Source: a virus
Length of the DNA: 64,000 nt
Reading direction: 5' to 3' (one strand)
Virus record (IMG/VR): IMGVR_UViG_3300033146_005641
Location: 55,352-119,351 of that record
Shown here in pieces: positions 7,157 to 16,607 of the stretch. The notes beneath the pieces were generated by a model. It was not told the origin of the DNA and did not search any database. It saw only the letters and a list, made by a program, of their open reading frames with translations. Each line of letters opens with the position of its first letter. Within the stretch, counting starts at the first letter, position 1. Made by a program: the position numbers and the translations under genes.

Positions 7157-9244
7157 GTGATTTTAGGTATTGTTAAAGCTATCGGAAAGGTGGCTATTAA
7201 AGGCTCTATAAAATCTTTTTCTGCAATAGGTAAATCTCTTTCATCAGTAGCTAAAATATCTAAAAAAGGTGTCTCGGCGGGTATCAAAAAAGGTATTAGG
7301 GCTAAAGTTAGAGCTAGAGCTAGGTCTAAAAAAGCATCTTCTTCGAATCGAGAAAATCAAAAAACATCTTCTAATAAAACAGAATATCAAGATGAGACTG
7401 GCGAAAACACCCCATTAGATAATAGTTCTAAAAAATATAATAAACAAATATCAATAAAAGACGAAACTCTAGATAAGTTAGGAAACTTACTAACTTTAGC
7501 AGATATTAATGGAGGTACTGGTGGTACTAAAGCAGATCAGAGACAAGAATCTATAGCTAGAGCTAAATTTAGAGATAAATCTATAGATATTTTAGAAGAA
7601 ATTAAAGATGAAATTAAAGACGGGATTAATGATGATACGGACGAGAATCAATGTGTTAGTAATGGAGCCTTAAAAGATGAAAGTAAAGATGCGGGAACTT
7701 TTATATCCGACTCAATTCCGAATATAGGTAAAAAAATAAATTCTAATAAAGGCGATATGTTTGCAATCCTACTCTTAGCTGTAAGAAGCATATGGAAAAC
7801 GATTCAGAATATTTTAGGATCTATTGCAGATGCTGGAGGATTTATTCCTTGGATTAGAGATAATATAGGAACGTTTTGGAATAATTTTCAAGAGCTAATC
7901 AATGAAGAGTATGGCGGATGGGTTCAATTTATATGGGCTCAAATAAAAGAAAGCGCAGAGATGATACTTTGGATAGCGGATAAAATAGGAGAGTTTTTAT
8001 TTGGTCCTACCTGGAAAGAATCGTTAGAATGGTGGAAGTTAAATTTTGGATTATTAACTGCTTGGTGGAATAATTACGGTCAACAGCTTTCTGACTGGTG
8101 GAAATATGTTCAGGATATCGGTATTACGAAATATATATTAGAGATTATTAAGAATTCAATAAACGATGTCGCTAAAATGATTTTAGGAGATAGTGTTATC
8201 TCTGAAATGATCGACTGGTGGAATGAAGTAAATGACTCTGGTGGATTTTTAGATTATTTATCTATCAAAATTCAAAGATGGTGGGAGGATTTTATTATAA
8301 ACTCCTCAATGTATGATTGGTTAAAAAAAGCGTTACTAGGCGGAAAGTCTATAAGAGATATTCAAATAGCTAGAGCTGAACAAGATAAGATAATTTTACA
8401 GCGAAAAGAATCAAGACTGGAAAAAGAGAAAAGAGAGAAAGAATCTAAACAAAAGGCTTTAGATGACTATAATAAGAGAAGAAAAAAGACAAAAAGTCAA
8501 TATAATAGAGAAAGATCAGGAATTTATAAACAATATTATAAAAATATGTATAACATAGGACATAAACATAAAAAATATATTAATACTAGTCAGAATCTTA
8601 TTACGCCTACTAAAGAAAAAAATAGATTCGCATACGTTGGTAGTAATTCTCAATCGTGGATGAAGGCTATAACATCACAATATGGAGTATCTGAATCTGT
8701 TCGAAATGGAGAAGGACATTCAGGTGTAGATTTTAGAGCTAAAAAAGGAGATCCTATTACCTCAATTACTGAAGGTGTAGTTGATAGTATTCAACCACAC
8801 GATAAGAGAGGGGGATTAGTCCTTTCTATAAAAGGAAAAGACGGAGTTAGAACTCTATATATGCATCTTAGCAAAGTTTTAGTCAAAGTTGGCGATAAAA
8901 TTTCTAGAGGACAAGTAATAGCTAAAGCAGGAAATTCACCTGGTAGGACTCCAGACGGAAGAGTTATGTCTTCTCATGTTCATGTTTCCGTTAAAAAGAA
9001 CGGAAAAACAATAGACCCTTTAACATACTTCAATAGTCTAAACTATGAAAATGGCGAAACTTTAGTGAAAAACGAGAAGAAAACTAAAAATGTATTTATT
9101 AAAGGTGCTAAAAAAGCAAATAGTGAAATCGCTACAGATAATACTAATGTAAGTACGGCAATTCATCAACTTAATAAGAAAATAGATGAAGTTAAGTCTA
9201 GCAAAGTAACTTCAACTATACACGAATCTATAAGAGAGGCATAA
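7157..9244 (+). CDS. Tail tape-measure protein with C-terminal M23 peptidase (gp29-like position)
   Basis: 695 residues from a GTG start that follows CTAGGAGACTAA. Residues ~1-130 are basic and low in complexity. Residues ~190-400 have many Trp-rich helical repeats (FIPWIRDNIG, WWNNYGQQLSDWW, MIDWWNEV) typical of a tape measure. A charged coiled coil follows (~410-475). Residues ~505-620 are an M23 (LytM/lysostaphin) domain with GHSGVDFRA (zinc His and Asp, ~520-528), LYMHLSKVLVKVGD and SSHVHVS (~604-610). It would sit inside the tube and cut peptidoglycan cross-links at DNA injection. The spike protein of this phage has no lysozyme domain, so this may replace it. It lies before gp48/54, as gp29 does in T4. 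Confidence 0.85.
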   Translation: MILGIVKAIGKVAIKGSIKSFSAIGKSLSSVAKISKKGVSAGIKKGIRAKVRARARSKKASSSNRENQKTSSNKTEYQDETGENTPLDNSSKKYNKQISIKDETLDKLGNLLTLADINGGTGGTKADQRQESIARAKFRDKSIDILEEIKDEIKDGINDDTDENQCVSNGALKDESKDAGTFISDSIPNIGKKINSNKGDMFAILLLAVRSIWKTIQNILGSIADAGGFIPWIRDNIGTFWNNFQELINEEYGGWVQFIWAQIKESAEMILWIADKIGEFLFGPTWKESLEWWKLNFGLLTAWWNNYGQQLSDWWKYVQDIGITKYILEIIKNSINDVAKMILGDSVISEMIDWWNEVNDSGGFLDYLSIKIQRWWEDFIINSSMYDWLKKALLGGKSIRDIQIARAEQDKIILQRKESRLEKEKREKESKQKALDDYNKRRKKTKSQYNRERSGIYKQYYKNMYNIGHKHKKYINTSQNLITPTKEKNRFAYVGSNSQSWMKAITSQYGVSESVRNGEGHSGVDFRAKKGDPITSITEGVVDSIQPHDKRGGLVLSIKGKDGVRTLYMHLSKVLVKVGDKISRGQVIAKAGNSPGRTPDGRVMSSHVHVSVKKNGKTIDPLTYFNSLNYENGETLVKNEKKTKNVFIKGAKKANSEIATDNTNVSTAIHQLNKKIDEVKSSKVTSTIHESIREA

Positions 9245-9245
9245 G

Positions 9246-10190
9246 ATGACTGAAAACACAAACCCAAAACCCGAATCAGATAAAGTAGAGGTAGTAAAAT
9301 ATCCTGAAGATCTGTCTCCTAATAGATTTATAAGTTTAGAATTTTTTGATCCTGCTAATATCCAGAATATATCTAGTTTATTAGATTCTATGAAGAAAGC
9401 AGGTATAAGTCTTTTTAATACTGTAGATGGAAAAAATAAATTTAATGGTTCTGAAGTAGCAAAAGCCTTTAGTAATATGGGAAATAAAGCCTCTAAGGTT
9501 ATCAAAACTGCGGTTGATAATATTTTAAGCGAAGGTAGAAGTGCTTTTAAGAAAAAAGTCTTAAAGGGTGTTTTATACCTGCCTTTACCTAATTCTTTAA
9601 AAGATGCTTCTCAAAATAGATATCAAGAAAGTTCGGGAGCTATTTCTTCTTTGGTAAATAAAATAAATAATAATTCGATATCAAACTCATTTAATGAACT
9701 TTCTAATAGTGTAGGCGCTAAAAATATAATTTTTAATTCTGACCTAAACCAGATCTATAAAGGTTCTAGTTTAAGGACTTTAGACTTATCTTGGATGCTT
9801 ATACCTCAAAACGTTAAAGAAAGAAACAACATTATTAAGATGATTAAGATGATTAAAAAATACTCTAGTCCAGATGCTAGTATCTCTAGGCTATTTCTGA
9901 TGCAACCCTCTCTAGTTAATGTAGTTTTAAGTAATCCTACATTGAATGATATACAAAGATATCATAATATGGTTATTAACAGTGTAAGTATAGACTTTGG
10001 CTCTGGAGGAAATATGGAGATGTTTTATGATGGAATGATTAAAGAAATAACACTTAGTATTTCACTAGTAGAACTTAAAATTAATACTAAACAAGACTGG
10101 TCTGATGATAAAAAATCTCAATTAGAAAAAAGTAAATATAGAAAAAAGTCTTATAATACTCAAAAGAAACTAAAAGGACTAGGATATTAA
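9246..10190 (+). CDS. Baseplate tail-tube cap/initiator (T4 gp48/gp54 family)
   Basis: 314 residues. The C-terminal half has the gp48/gp54 pattern: FNSDLNQIYKGSSLRTLDLS (~163-182) with WMLIPQNVKERNNIIKMI, a FLMQPS-type strand, and MVINSVSIDFGSGGNMEMFY (~238-257). These proteins crown the hub and start tube polymerisation. The N-terminal ~110 residues, PEDLSPNRFISLEFFDPANI onward, are helical. It directly follows the tape-measure gene, as gp48 follows gp29 in T4. Confidence 0.8.
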   Translation: MTENTNPKPESDKVEVVKYPEDLSPNRFISLEFFDPANIQNISSLLDSMKKAGISLFNTVDGKNKFNGSEVAKAFSNMGNKASKVIKTAVDNILSEGRSAFKKKVLKGVLYLPLPNSLKDASQNRYQESSGAISSLVNKINNNSISNSFNELSNSVGAKNIIFNSDLNQIYKGSSLRTLDLSWMLIPQNVKERNNIIKMIKMIKKYSSPDASISRLFLMQPSLVNVVLSNPTLNDIQRYHNMVINSVSIDFGSGGNMEMFYDGMIKEITLSISLVELKINTKQDWSDDKKSQLEKSKYRKKSYNTQKKLKGLGY

Positions 10191-10191
10191 A

Positions 10192-10716
10192 ATGATTAAT
10201 AAGGTTTATACGTACGATACTTTTGATAGGTATGATTATAACGTGAAAGATTATACTAGTAGATACTATGGTTATCTTAGCAAATATCTTCAGCAATATC
10301 CTGAATATTTTTTCTCGTATAGCGTCGAAGATGATGAAAAAATGGAAAATATTTCATATAAATTTTATAAAAGTGTGGATTATGCTGATCTAGTTTTAGC
10401 TATAAATGAAGATGTGTTTTTATGGAATGTTCCTTATAATCAAGATGTTAATAATAATCAGGCAGAACTATTAACTAAGATACTATTAAATTCGGCCGAT
10501 TTACTAGGTATTAATACTGTAGAGAAAGAAAAAATAGAAAAACTAGCTAAAGACGGTATTGAAGAGGGTAATAGTTTAAAAAGAAATATATTATTACCTC
10601 GTCCTGAATATCTTTCTACAGTTTTATCACTGATTGAAAAATATAGAGATAAATATAATTTAAATAAAAAATTAGCTGAAGATGAAGCAAGAAAACTATC
10701 TGATGAGGTTATATAA
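10192..10716 (+). CDS. 53: Baseplate wedge protein gp53
   Basis: 174 residues, against 196 in T4 gp53. It starts with the aromatic-rich YTYDTFDRYDYNVKDYTSRY and contains a LysM-like segment, MENISYKFYKSVDYADLVLAINED (landmark, ~45-68), typical of gp53. The protein joins neighbouring wedges around the hub. The ATG follows AGGATATTAAA, and the stop overlaps the next start (TAATG). Confidence 0.8.
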   Translation: MINKVYTYDTFDRYDYNVKDYTSRYYGYLSKYLQQYPEYFFSYSVEDDEKMENISYKFYKSVDYADLVLAINEDVFLWNVPYNQDVNNNQAELLTKILLNSADLLGINTVEKEKIEKLAKDGIEEGNSLKRNILLPRPEYLSTVLSLIEKYRDKYNLNKKLAEDEARKLSDEVI

Positions 10717-11879
10717 TGTTAGACGAATTCTCAGCTAATGGGTTTGATCTTACCCCCGAAATAGATAATTTTAATGGATATGAAGAATTTAAAATCTATG
10801 TGAATGGATTAGAAATTAGAGAATTTGAAATAATAGATTTTCAGATGAACTATGGAAAAGAGGAAAGAGGATTTCTATCTTTTGCAGATAATCTAGGAAT
10901 AGTGGAATTAGCCCCTCTAACCTTTGGTGTTTTAGAAATTCTTCTTATAGATAAATTAAAATCTAAACAATCTAAAAAATATATAATAACTAAAGTAGAA
11001 ACCATTAGAGCTAAGAACAATATTATTAATATTGATTTAGAATTTGAAGAGATGGATACGTATAAATTAAAAAATTCATACGTATCTAAATCTTTTAAAA
11101 ACTCTTCTATTTTAGAAATTCTGGAAAAAATATTTCAAGAATTAGAAATAGAAGCAGAATTTAATAATAAAGACAAATCTTTAAAATATGAATATTTTGT
11201 AACTCCCGGAAATATATCGGTCTATGATTTTATATCTACTCAATCTAAGATATCTGATTTTGATTTTTTTGTAGATCGAATGGGCTGGACCTTTGCACCT
11301 AGAGATAATTTTGATTTTTCTAAAATTAAAGTATTACCAGAAGATGCTTTTAGTTTTACAAATAAAAAACCGTTCTGGAAGATTTTAGAATATAAGGGTA
11401 AAATATCTAATATCACGGAATTAAGAAAATGTGTAAATTCTTCTTTAACTAATCCAAATATTAAAGATTTAAAGTATGATTCTAATGAAATTACAATTAA
11501 AGAATTATATAGCTCTCAAAAATTAAATGGTCATTCCGGTATTTCTGAAAAAGAAATTCCAGATATATTAAATAATATAGGTAAAAAACAGATAAATCAT
11601 ACCTTCTATACACCTATATTAGGTGATGATGAAGACTTTAGAGAGCACATAAAGAAAACTCAAGATATAAGTATAGCAGTTCAAGGCGTGTTAGGTATTA
11701 GAATGTATGGTGTTATTAGATTAGATATTCCTAGGGCTAAAGTTCTAAAAGATAGCTCTTTAGATTCTGTATTTAGTGGTAAATTTGTGGTATATAAAGT
11801 TATCGATAAGATAATGTCAGGTAAATATTTTCAAATACTACATTTAAGATCTTCAGATTTTGGAGAACAAAAATTTTAA
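10716..11879 (+). CDS. 27: Baseplate central hub protein (T4 gp27-like)
   Basis: 387 residues (T4 gp27 has 391). It builds the trimeric hub that adapts the sixfold tube to the threefold spike. Seen features: an N-terminal beta-domain (EEFKIYVNGLEIREFEIIDF, ~22-41), the phrase YEYFVTPGNISVYDFI (~154-169), WTFAPRDNFDF (~190) and a C-terminal tube-like barrel. It is followed directly by the spike gene, the expected partner, after a separate late promoter. Confidence 0.8.
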   Translation: MLDEFSANGFDLTPEIDNFNGYEEFKIYVNGLEIREFEIIDFQMNYGKEERGFLSFADNLGIVELAPLTFGVLEILLIDKLKSKQSKKYIITKVETIRAKNNIINIDLEFEEMDTYKLKNSYVSKSFKNSSILEILEKIFQELEIEAEFNNKDKSLKYEYFVTPGNISVYDFISTQSKISDFDFFVDRMGWTFAPRDNFDFSKIKVLPEDAFSFTNKKPFWKILEYKGKISNITELRKCVNSSLTNPNIKDLKYDSNEITIKELYSSQKLNGHSGISEKEIPDILNNIGKKQINHTFYTPILGDDEDFREHIKKTQDISIAVQGVLGIRMYGVIRLDIPRAKVLKDSSLDSVFSGKFVVYKVIDKIMSGKYFQILHLRSSDFGEQKF

Positions 11880-11886
11880 AAATTAA

Positions 11887-11894
11887 TATAAATA
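11887..11894 (+). promoter_or_regulatory. T4-type late promoter for the spike gene
   Basis: TATAAATA, 20 bases upstream of the ATG at 11915, with AGAGGA between them. Confidence 0.8.
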
Positions 11895-11914
11895 TTGAAA
11901 AATAGAGGACGGAT

Positions 11915-12820
11915 ATGAAATTATATGAGTGTGTAGTAGAAGATAATAAAGATCCTGACTACCTCGGAAGAGTAAAGTTAAGAGTCTTAGGTGTTCATAA
12001 TCCTAAACTAAAAGATGTTAAAACCGAGGAACTACCCTGGAGTAGATGTCTTCATCCCTTAGATCAAGGAAATACTTTTGGTACTTCTACTAATATTAAA
12101 GTAGGTACTTGGGGATGGTGTTTTTCCTTAAATGAATCTGATACCGAATTTTTATTCATCGGAACATCTAAGGGTGTTTTTAATTCTGTAACTACTAAAG
12201 ATACCGATGGCGATGAAATAGGATTCAAGGATCCCTCAGGTCAGTTTCCTATTAGAAAAGGAATACCTGATAATCCTTTAATGTACGGTGAAAAGCTCAA
12301 TCCCGATATTACAAGAGACAGAGTAAAAGTAGAGTCTTTTTCAGAGCAAAAAGATACAGCCGACAAAGCTGTATATCCTAATAATAAAGTTTACGAAGAT
12401 TATGAAGGAAATATAGTAGAGATTGATGGTACTAAAGGTAATCCTAGAATCAGAATTCAACATTCATCAGGAGCCAGAGTAGAAATTTCTACTAAAGGAG
12501 ATATAACTATACAGGCTTCAGATAGAGGAAACTTATGGATAGAAACTCCTGGAATATTTGCTTTAGGTGCTGATGGTAATATAATATTTGAAGGAGACTT
12601 TAAGGTAGTAGGAAGTATTGAATGTACTGGAGATATTTCAGATAAGACAGGAACTCTTGATTCATTGAGACAACAACATGATACAAATGTATCTACTTTT
12701 AATTCACATACTCACCTATATAATCCTGGCCCGGGCAGCCCCACACCTACTGTAACACCGAATTCTCCAGAGACTCCAGATCCTAAGAATAAATTCGTGT
12801 GGTCAGGGACTCCTTTATAA
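11915..12820 (+). CDS. 5: Baseplate spike protein (gp5-like, no lysozyme domain)
   Basis: 301 residues, against 575 in T4 gp5. It has the N-terminal OB fold (KDPDYLGRVKLRVLGVHNP, ~13-31; SRCLHPLDQG; VGTWGWCFS) and then goes straight into the beta-helix needle (VEIDGTKGNPRIRIQHSSGA, ~168-187; VEISTKGDITIQAS). The lysozyme domain of T4 gp5 is absent. The C-terminus has HDTNVSTFNSHTHLYNPGPG (~252-271), whose HxH matches the metal-binding tip of spikes of the P2 gpV type. The spike may therefore carry its own tip, with no separate gp5.4 needed. Confidence 0.9.
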   Translation: MKLYECVVEDNKDPDYLGRVKLRVLGVHNPKLKDVKTEELPWSRCLHPLDQGNTFGTSTNIKVGTWGWCFSLNESDTEFLFIGTSKGVFNSVTTKDTDGDEIGFKDPSGQFPIRKGIPDNPLMYGEKLNPDITRDRVKVESFSEQKDTADKAVYPNNKVYEDYEGNIVEIDGTKGNPRIRIQHSSGARVEISTKGDITIQASDRGNLWIETPGIFALGADGNIIFEGDFKVVGSIECTGDISDKTGTLDSLRQQHDTNVSTFNSHTHLYNPGPGSPTPTVTPNSPETPDPKNKFVWSGTPL

Positions 12821-12823
12821 ATA
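12816..12823 (+). promoter_or_regulatory. T4-type late promoter for gp25
   Basis: TATAAATA overlapping the stop codon of the spike gene, 20 bases before the ATG at 12843; AAGGAG follows. Confidence 0.8.
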
Positions 12824-12842
12824 TATAAATTAAGGAGCATAA

Positions 12843-13256
12843 ATGATAAGTAATAAATATGTAGATATATCTTCTCCGAAAAACTCTTACAGCTCCGTAC
12901 ATTATGAGAAAGACTACGATATAGATGCTATCAATAATTCTATAATGAATTTATTTTCTATAGAGCTTGGAGAGGTTCCTGGAAAGCCTTGGTTAGGTAA
13001 CCCTCTTTCTTTTTACTTATTTGATAATATAGGATATTTCGAACAAAGGTCTATAGAAATCTCTATTAGAAATACTCTTAGTTTATATGAATCTAGAGTA
13101 GAAATAGACTATGTTTATGTAGAAATGGAAGACGATACTAATTCTATGGAAATTAATATCGGCTATTATACACTGTTAGGTAGTCAGGAAGTTTTTGAAG
13201 ATTTAAAGTTTAAATATTCACATAATAATATGACATCAATAGCTCAAAGAATATAA
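12843..13256 (+). CDS. 25: Baseplate wedge protein gp25
   Basis: 137 residues (T4 gp25 has 132). It shows the gp25/W-family core GKPWLGNPLSFYLFDNIGYF (~42-61) and TLSLYESRVEIDYVYVE (~75-91), the usual EPR motif being ESR here. The protein is the sheath-like anchor at the baseplate from which sheath polymerisation starts. It is placed between the spike and gp6, a normal order in contractile systems. Confidence 0.88.
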   Translation: MISNKYVDISSPKNSYSSVHYEKDYDIDAINNSIMNLFSIELGEVPGKPWLGNPLSFYLFDNIGYFEQRSIEISIRNTLSLYESRVEIDYVYVEMEDDTNSMEINIGYYTLLGSQEVFEDLKFKYSHNNMTSIAQRI

Positions 13257-13265
13257 AGGAAAAAT

Positions 13266-16200
13266 ATGGCTAACGATTTTACTAGTGATTCAGGTACTCT
13301 ACAAGAAATTATACCGTTCACTTATGATGAGATTGAACAAAAAGTAAAAGAAATTTTAATATCTAAAGGTTTTAAAGATATAAATTATCCTGGATCTAAT
13401 ATTAGTCAAATCTCTGATATTATGATATATTTAGTACACGTATTAAATACTAATACGGCTATAAATTTACAAGAAGTTTTACTACCTCTAGCCACTAAAA
13501 AATCTAATGTATTATTTTCTGCTAGACATTTAGGGTATGAAGCTAAAAGAAAAACATCTTATAGATATAACCTAAAAATTAATTTTAAAAAGAAAGAAAA
13601 TATATCCGATACTCAATCTTATAATTTTGTTTTAGATAAGTATACAAAATTTACAAGTAATGATAATGATTATTATTACCTAGGAGATCCTATTATTGTA
13701 GAAGGTATTACTAATCAAAACAGATTTGATAAGTCCTTTACAATAGAGGTAAAAGAAGGTACATTACACAAATACGAAGATGAGGAATTATTAAATATTA
13801 GAGCATATTCGGAAGCAACAGATTCTGGAGCATTTACAAAACAAAACTATATGATACCTTATAGAGATGTAGAAGAAGACGGTATTGAATTATTTTTAAC
13901 TTATATTGACGATTATGGTACTCTTATTGAAAAAGAAAAATGGAGGAGATATGATTCAATAATGATTGATAGTTCTTTCAGAGAAGTTCAAAAGAAGTTT
14001 ATTACACTAGAAAATATCTTTTTAGAGATGCCTTCTGTATTTTTTGAAATAGGAGGAATAGGTAATCCTATAAGAATTAATACTTTAATACAAGCTAACG
14101 TATTAGTTTCAAAAGGAAGTAAGGGCGAAGCAGGAGAAAATTTTGAAGCGGATGAAGCATTAAAAGATCAAATATCTGTTTATATGGAAGATATTGTACA
14201 TTACGGTACCGAGTCTGAATCTATAGAAGAAATAAAAGAAAACGCCATGATATATCACAATAGTGCTAATAGAGCAGTTACTGCGCTAGATTATAAGGCT
14301 ATTGTTAAAAATCATGAATCTGTAAGATACGGTACTGTATGGGGGTCAGAAGAAGAACGTTATGATGCTTTTCTACCCGGTAATATTTTATTTAGTTTGT
14401 TTCCTCAAAGAACTATTAGAAACTTAATTCCTACAGACGTAAATAAAGATTATAATGATATAGATGAGTATGACGCTTACAAATTTCAATTTGATCTTCA
14501 ATATATGCCTAGAAGACCTGTAATAAATTTTTTAGCAGATCCTACTACTAATCCTGTTACAAGACCTATAGATTATATTCCTAGACCTGTAGGATATATA
14601 GATAAACCTGACGGATGGGATGATTATGCTAGTGGTGGTGTCTTACCACCTCCTCCAGTTGTTAGTCCAAATCCTGGAGAGAAACCGGTGATTCAGTATC
14701 CTCAAGAAAGAGCAAATTATTTTGCAGATCCTACAGCAGGTGGAGGTGTTCAGGATCAGCTTCCGAATAACTGGATAGAAAATCCTAATATTTCAGGAAC
14801 TTTCGATGGTGTTAATCCTGAACCCGGTTTAGAATTAATACAAGATGAAACTTTTGTTAAAATATTTAATGATTATATTAAAACTATAAATTCCGCCGAC
14901 GCAGCAATTTATACTAACAATGATCAGTCTTGGTACGATGATGAAGAAACTCACGGTCTAGATGATAATGCAGCAGGTGGTTCGTTTGGAGGTAGTGCGG
15001 GTGAGGGCTCACTATATAAAGAATGGTTACAAAAACCTGAAGTTATAGAGTATATAACTTGGTTAAAAGAAGACTATCTTTATAGGACGTCTCTAGCAGA
15101 ATATACTAAATGGGAAAGTAATAGAAACGAATTTCAAGAATATTTAGAATTTTTAAATTCTGAAGACGGTATTGAATATATTACTTGGTTTAATTCATTA
15201 GATTTTAATCAACAACAAGATGTTTTAACTTATGAAGACTATCTGGACAGTGTAAATAGATATAATGAAAACAAAAAAGAACAAGACTCACTATTAGATA
15301 ACTGGTACTTAAGAGATGATGAAATTTATAAAAATCCAGATACTAAAATAGATGAGGATGACGGTTCTATATTTTCTTCTTTAGAAAAATATAGAATTAT
15401 GACTATGAATCATGTTTATAGACAACCGGTATACTGTAATTTCGATTTTAAAGTAAGAGTTATTAATTATGAATTAGGTAAAGAAATAGCAGAAACTAAT
15501 CAAGCTATTTTCGATACTATTAATAATTATTTTAAAAATTATATAGAAAAATTAGATGTAGAGTATTATTCATCTAATCTTAAAAGAAGGGTGGATGAGA
15601 TAGTAGGTGATTCTACAGGTGTAGAAATCGATTTAACAACAGATCTGAGCCTACATAAAATAATGTATGATCCGTTTACATCATTACTATATTCTCAAAA
15701 TATGAATAAAATAATAACTAAATTAGCTTTTCCTTTTGAAAATATGTTTAGTAACGGATTAGATTTTGATGGCTATAAGGTTCTACCAAATATCGATACC
15801 GATAATTTCATTTTGGGAAAAACAAAATTCATTGTTGAAGAACCTACAGAATCTGCTACTCTAGGAAGCGGTACAAGTATATCTCTTAATGTTGGTGAGG
15901 TAGTAATGGTTCAGGATGGATCTGTATATAAGTATTATAAAACTCTAAGCGACAGACCTTCTATATCTATAGATTCTGAAAATTTTGAAGATGATTCTAG
16001 GTGGATAGATTTAAATGATGAAATAGATATTATTAGAAGAGATACTGTAAAGGTTCTTAGAAAAGGTTCTTTAGATTATGAATACTTATATGTAAATGAA
16101 GATATGATTAAGGTTAATCTATATTATGTATTAGATAGTATAAATGGAGGATATGATTCTTCAAAATGGGAAACCGAATTTAGTTTTAAAGATATTAACA

Positions 16201-16598
16201 ATGATCCTATTCTATTAAAACCTTTAAATTTATATGTAAAGAAAAATGTAGATGGTGATTATGATGTGCCTAGTACTTTTAGAACAGTAGATAAGGAAAT
16301 AGAGATTCCTATTTATATAGGCGATGTAAATGATTCATTAATACCTGATATAGAGGTAGGAAAATATATTATTAGAAACGGAAGATATCAACACATAGAA
16401 GTACATCTAGAGTTCGAAGATGAGGTTTCTGAGGGTGTAATTATAGGTGATGAAAAAATTCCTGCAAATCTTACTTTTACAGATTATGGATTTGGGTATC
16501 TAAATTTAACATATCCTAATGAGGTTGAAGTTAGTTCGGATAACATGCCTTTTACTGCTAACACTATGCCTAGATTAAGACAAGTAAAATTTTTATAG
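13266..16598 (+). CDS. 6: Baseplate wedge protein gp6 (J-family)
   Basis: 1110 residues, longer than T4 gp6 (660). The N-terminus is the typical J/gp6 start: FTYDEIEQKVKEILISKGF (~18-36), NISQISDIMIYLVHVLNTNTA (landmark, ~45) and VLFSARHLGYEAKRKTSYRY (~80-99). The core NSANRAVTALDYKAIVKN (~331-348) is also conserved in gp6. A Pro- and Gly-rich insertion lies at ~420-580 (repeats of FLADPTTNP, FADPTAGGG). Near residue ~902 there is an NFEDDSRWI motif that recurs in the next protein. Heterodimers of gp6 form the iris of the baseplate. Confidence 0.9.
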   Translation: MANDFTSDSGTLQEIIPFTYDEIEQKVKEILISKGFKDINYPGSNISQISDIMIYLVHVLNTNTAINLQEVLLPLATKKSNVLFSARHLGYEAKRKTSYRYNLKINFKKKENISDTQSYNFVLDKYTKFTSNDNDYYYLGDPIIVEGITNQNRFDKSFTIEVKEGTLHKYEDEELLNIRAYSEATDSGAFTKQNYMIPYRDVEEDGIELFLTYIDDYGTLIEKEKWRRYDSIMIDSSFREVQKKFITLENIFLEMPSVFFEIGGIGNPIRINTLIQANVLVSKGSKGEAGENFEADEALKDQISVYMEDIVHYGTESESIEEIKENAMIYHNSANRAVTALDYKAIVKNHESVRYGTVWGSEEERYDAFLPGNILFSLFPQRTIRNLIPTDVNKDYNDIDEYDAYKFQFDLQYMPRRPVINFLADPTTNPVTRPIDYIPRPVGYIDKPDGWDDYASGGVLPPPPVVSPNPGEKPVIQYPQERANYFADPTAGGGVQDQLPNNWIENPNISGTFDGVNPEPGLELIQDETFVKIFNDYIKTINSADAAIYTNNDQSWYDDEETHGLDDNAAGGSFGGSAGEGSLYKEWLQKPEVIEYITWLKEDYLYRTSLAEYTKWESNRNEFQEYLEFLNSEDGIEYITWFNSLDFNQQQDVLTYEDYLDSVNRYNENKKEQDSLLDNWYLRDDEIYKNPDTKIDEDDGSIFSSLEKYRIMTMNHVYRQPVYCNFDFKVRVINYELGKEIAETNQAIFDTINNYFKNYIEKLDVEYYSSNLKRRVDEIVGDSTGVEIDLTTDLSLHKIMYDPFTSLLYSQNMNKIITKLAFPFENMFSNGLDFDGYKVLPNIDTDNFILGKTKFIVEEPTESATLGSGTSISLNVGEVVMVQDGSVYKYYKTLSDRPSISIDSENFEDDSRWIDLNDEIDIIRRDTVKVLRKGSLDYEYLYVNEDMIKVNLYYVLDSINGGYDSSKWETEFSFKDINNDPILLKPLNLYVKKNVDGDYDVPSTFRTVDKEIEIPIYIGDVNDSLIPDIEVGKYIIRNGRYQHIEVHLEFEDEVSEGVIIGDEKIPANLTFTDYGFGYLNLTYPNEVEVSSDNMPFTANTMPRLRQVKFL

Positions 16599-16607
16599 GA
16601 GATTTGA

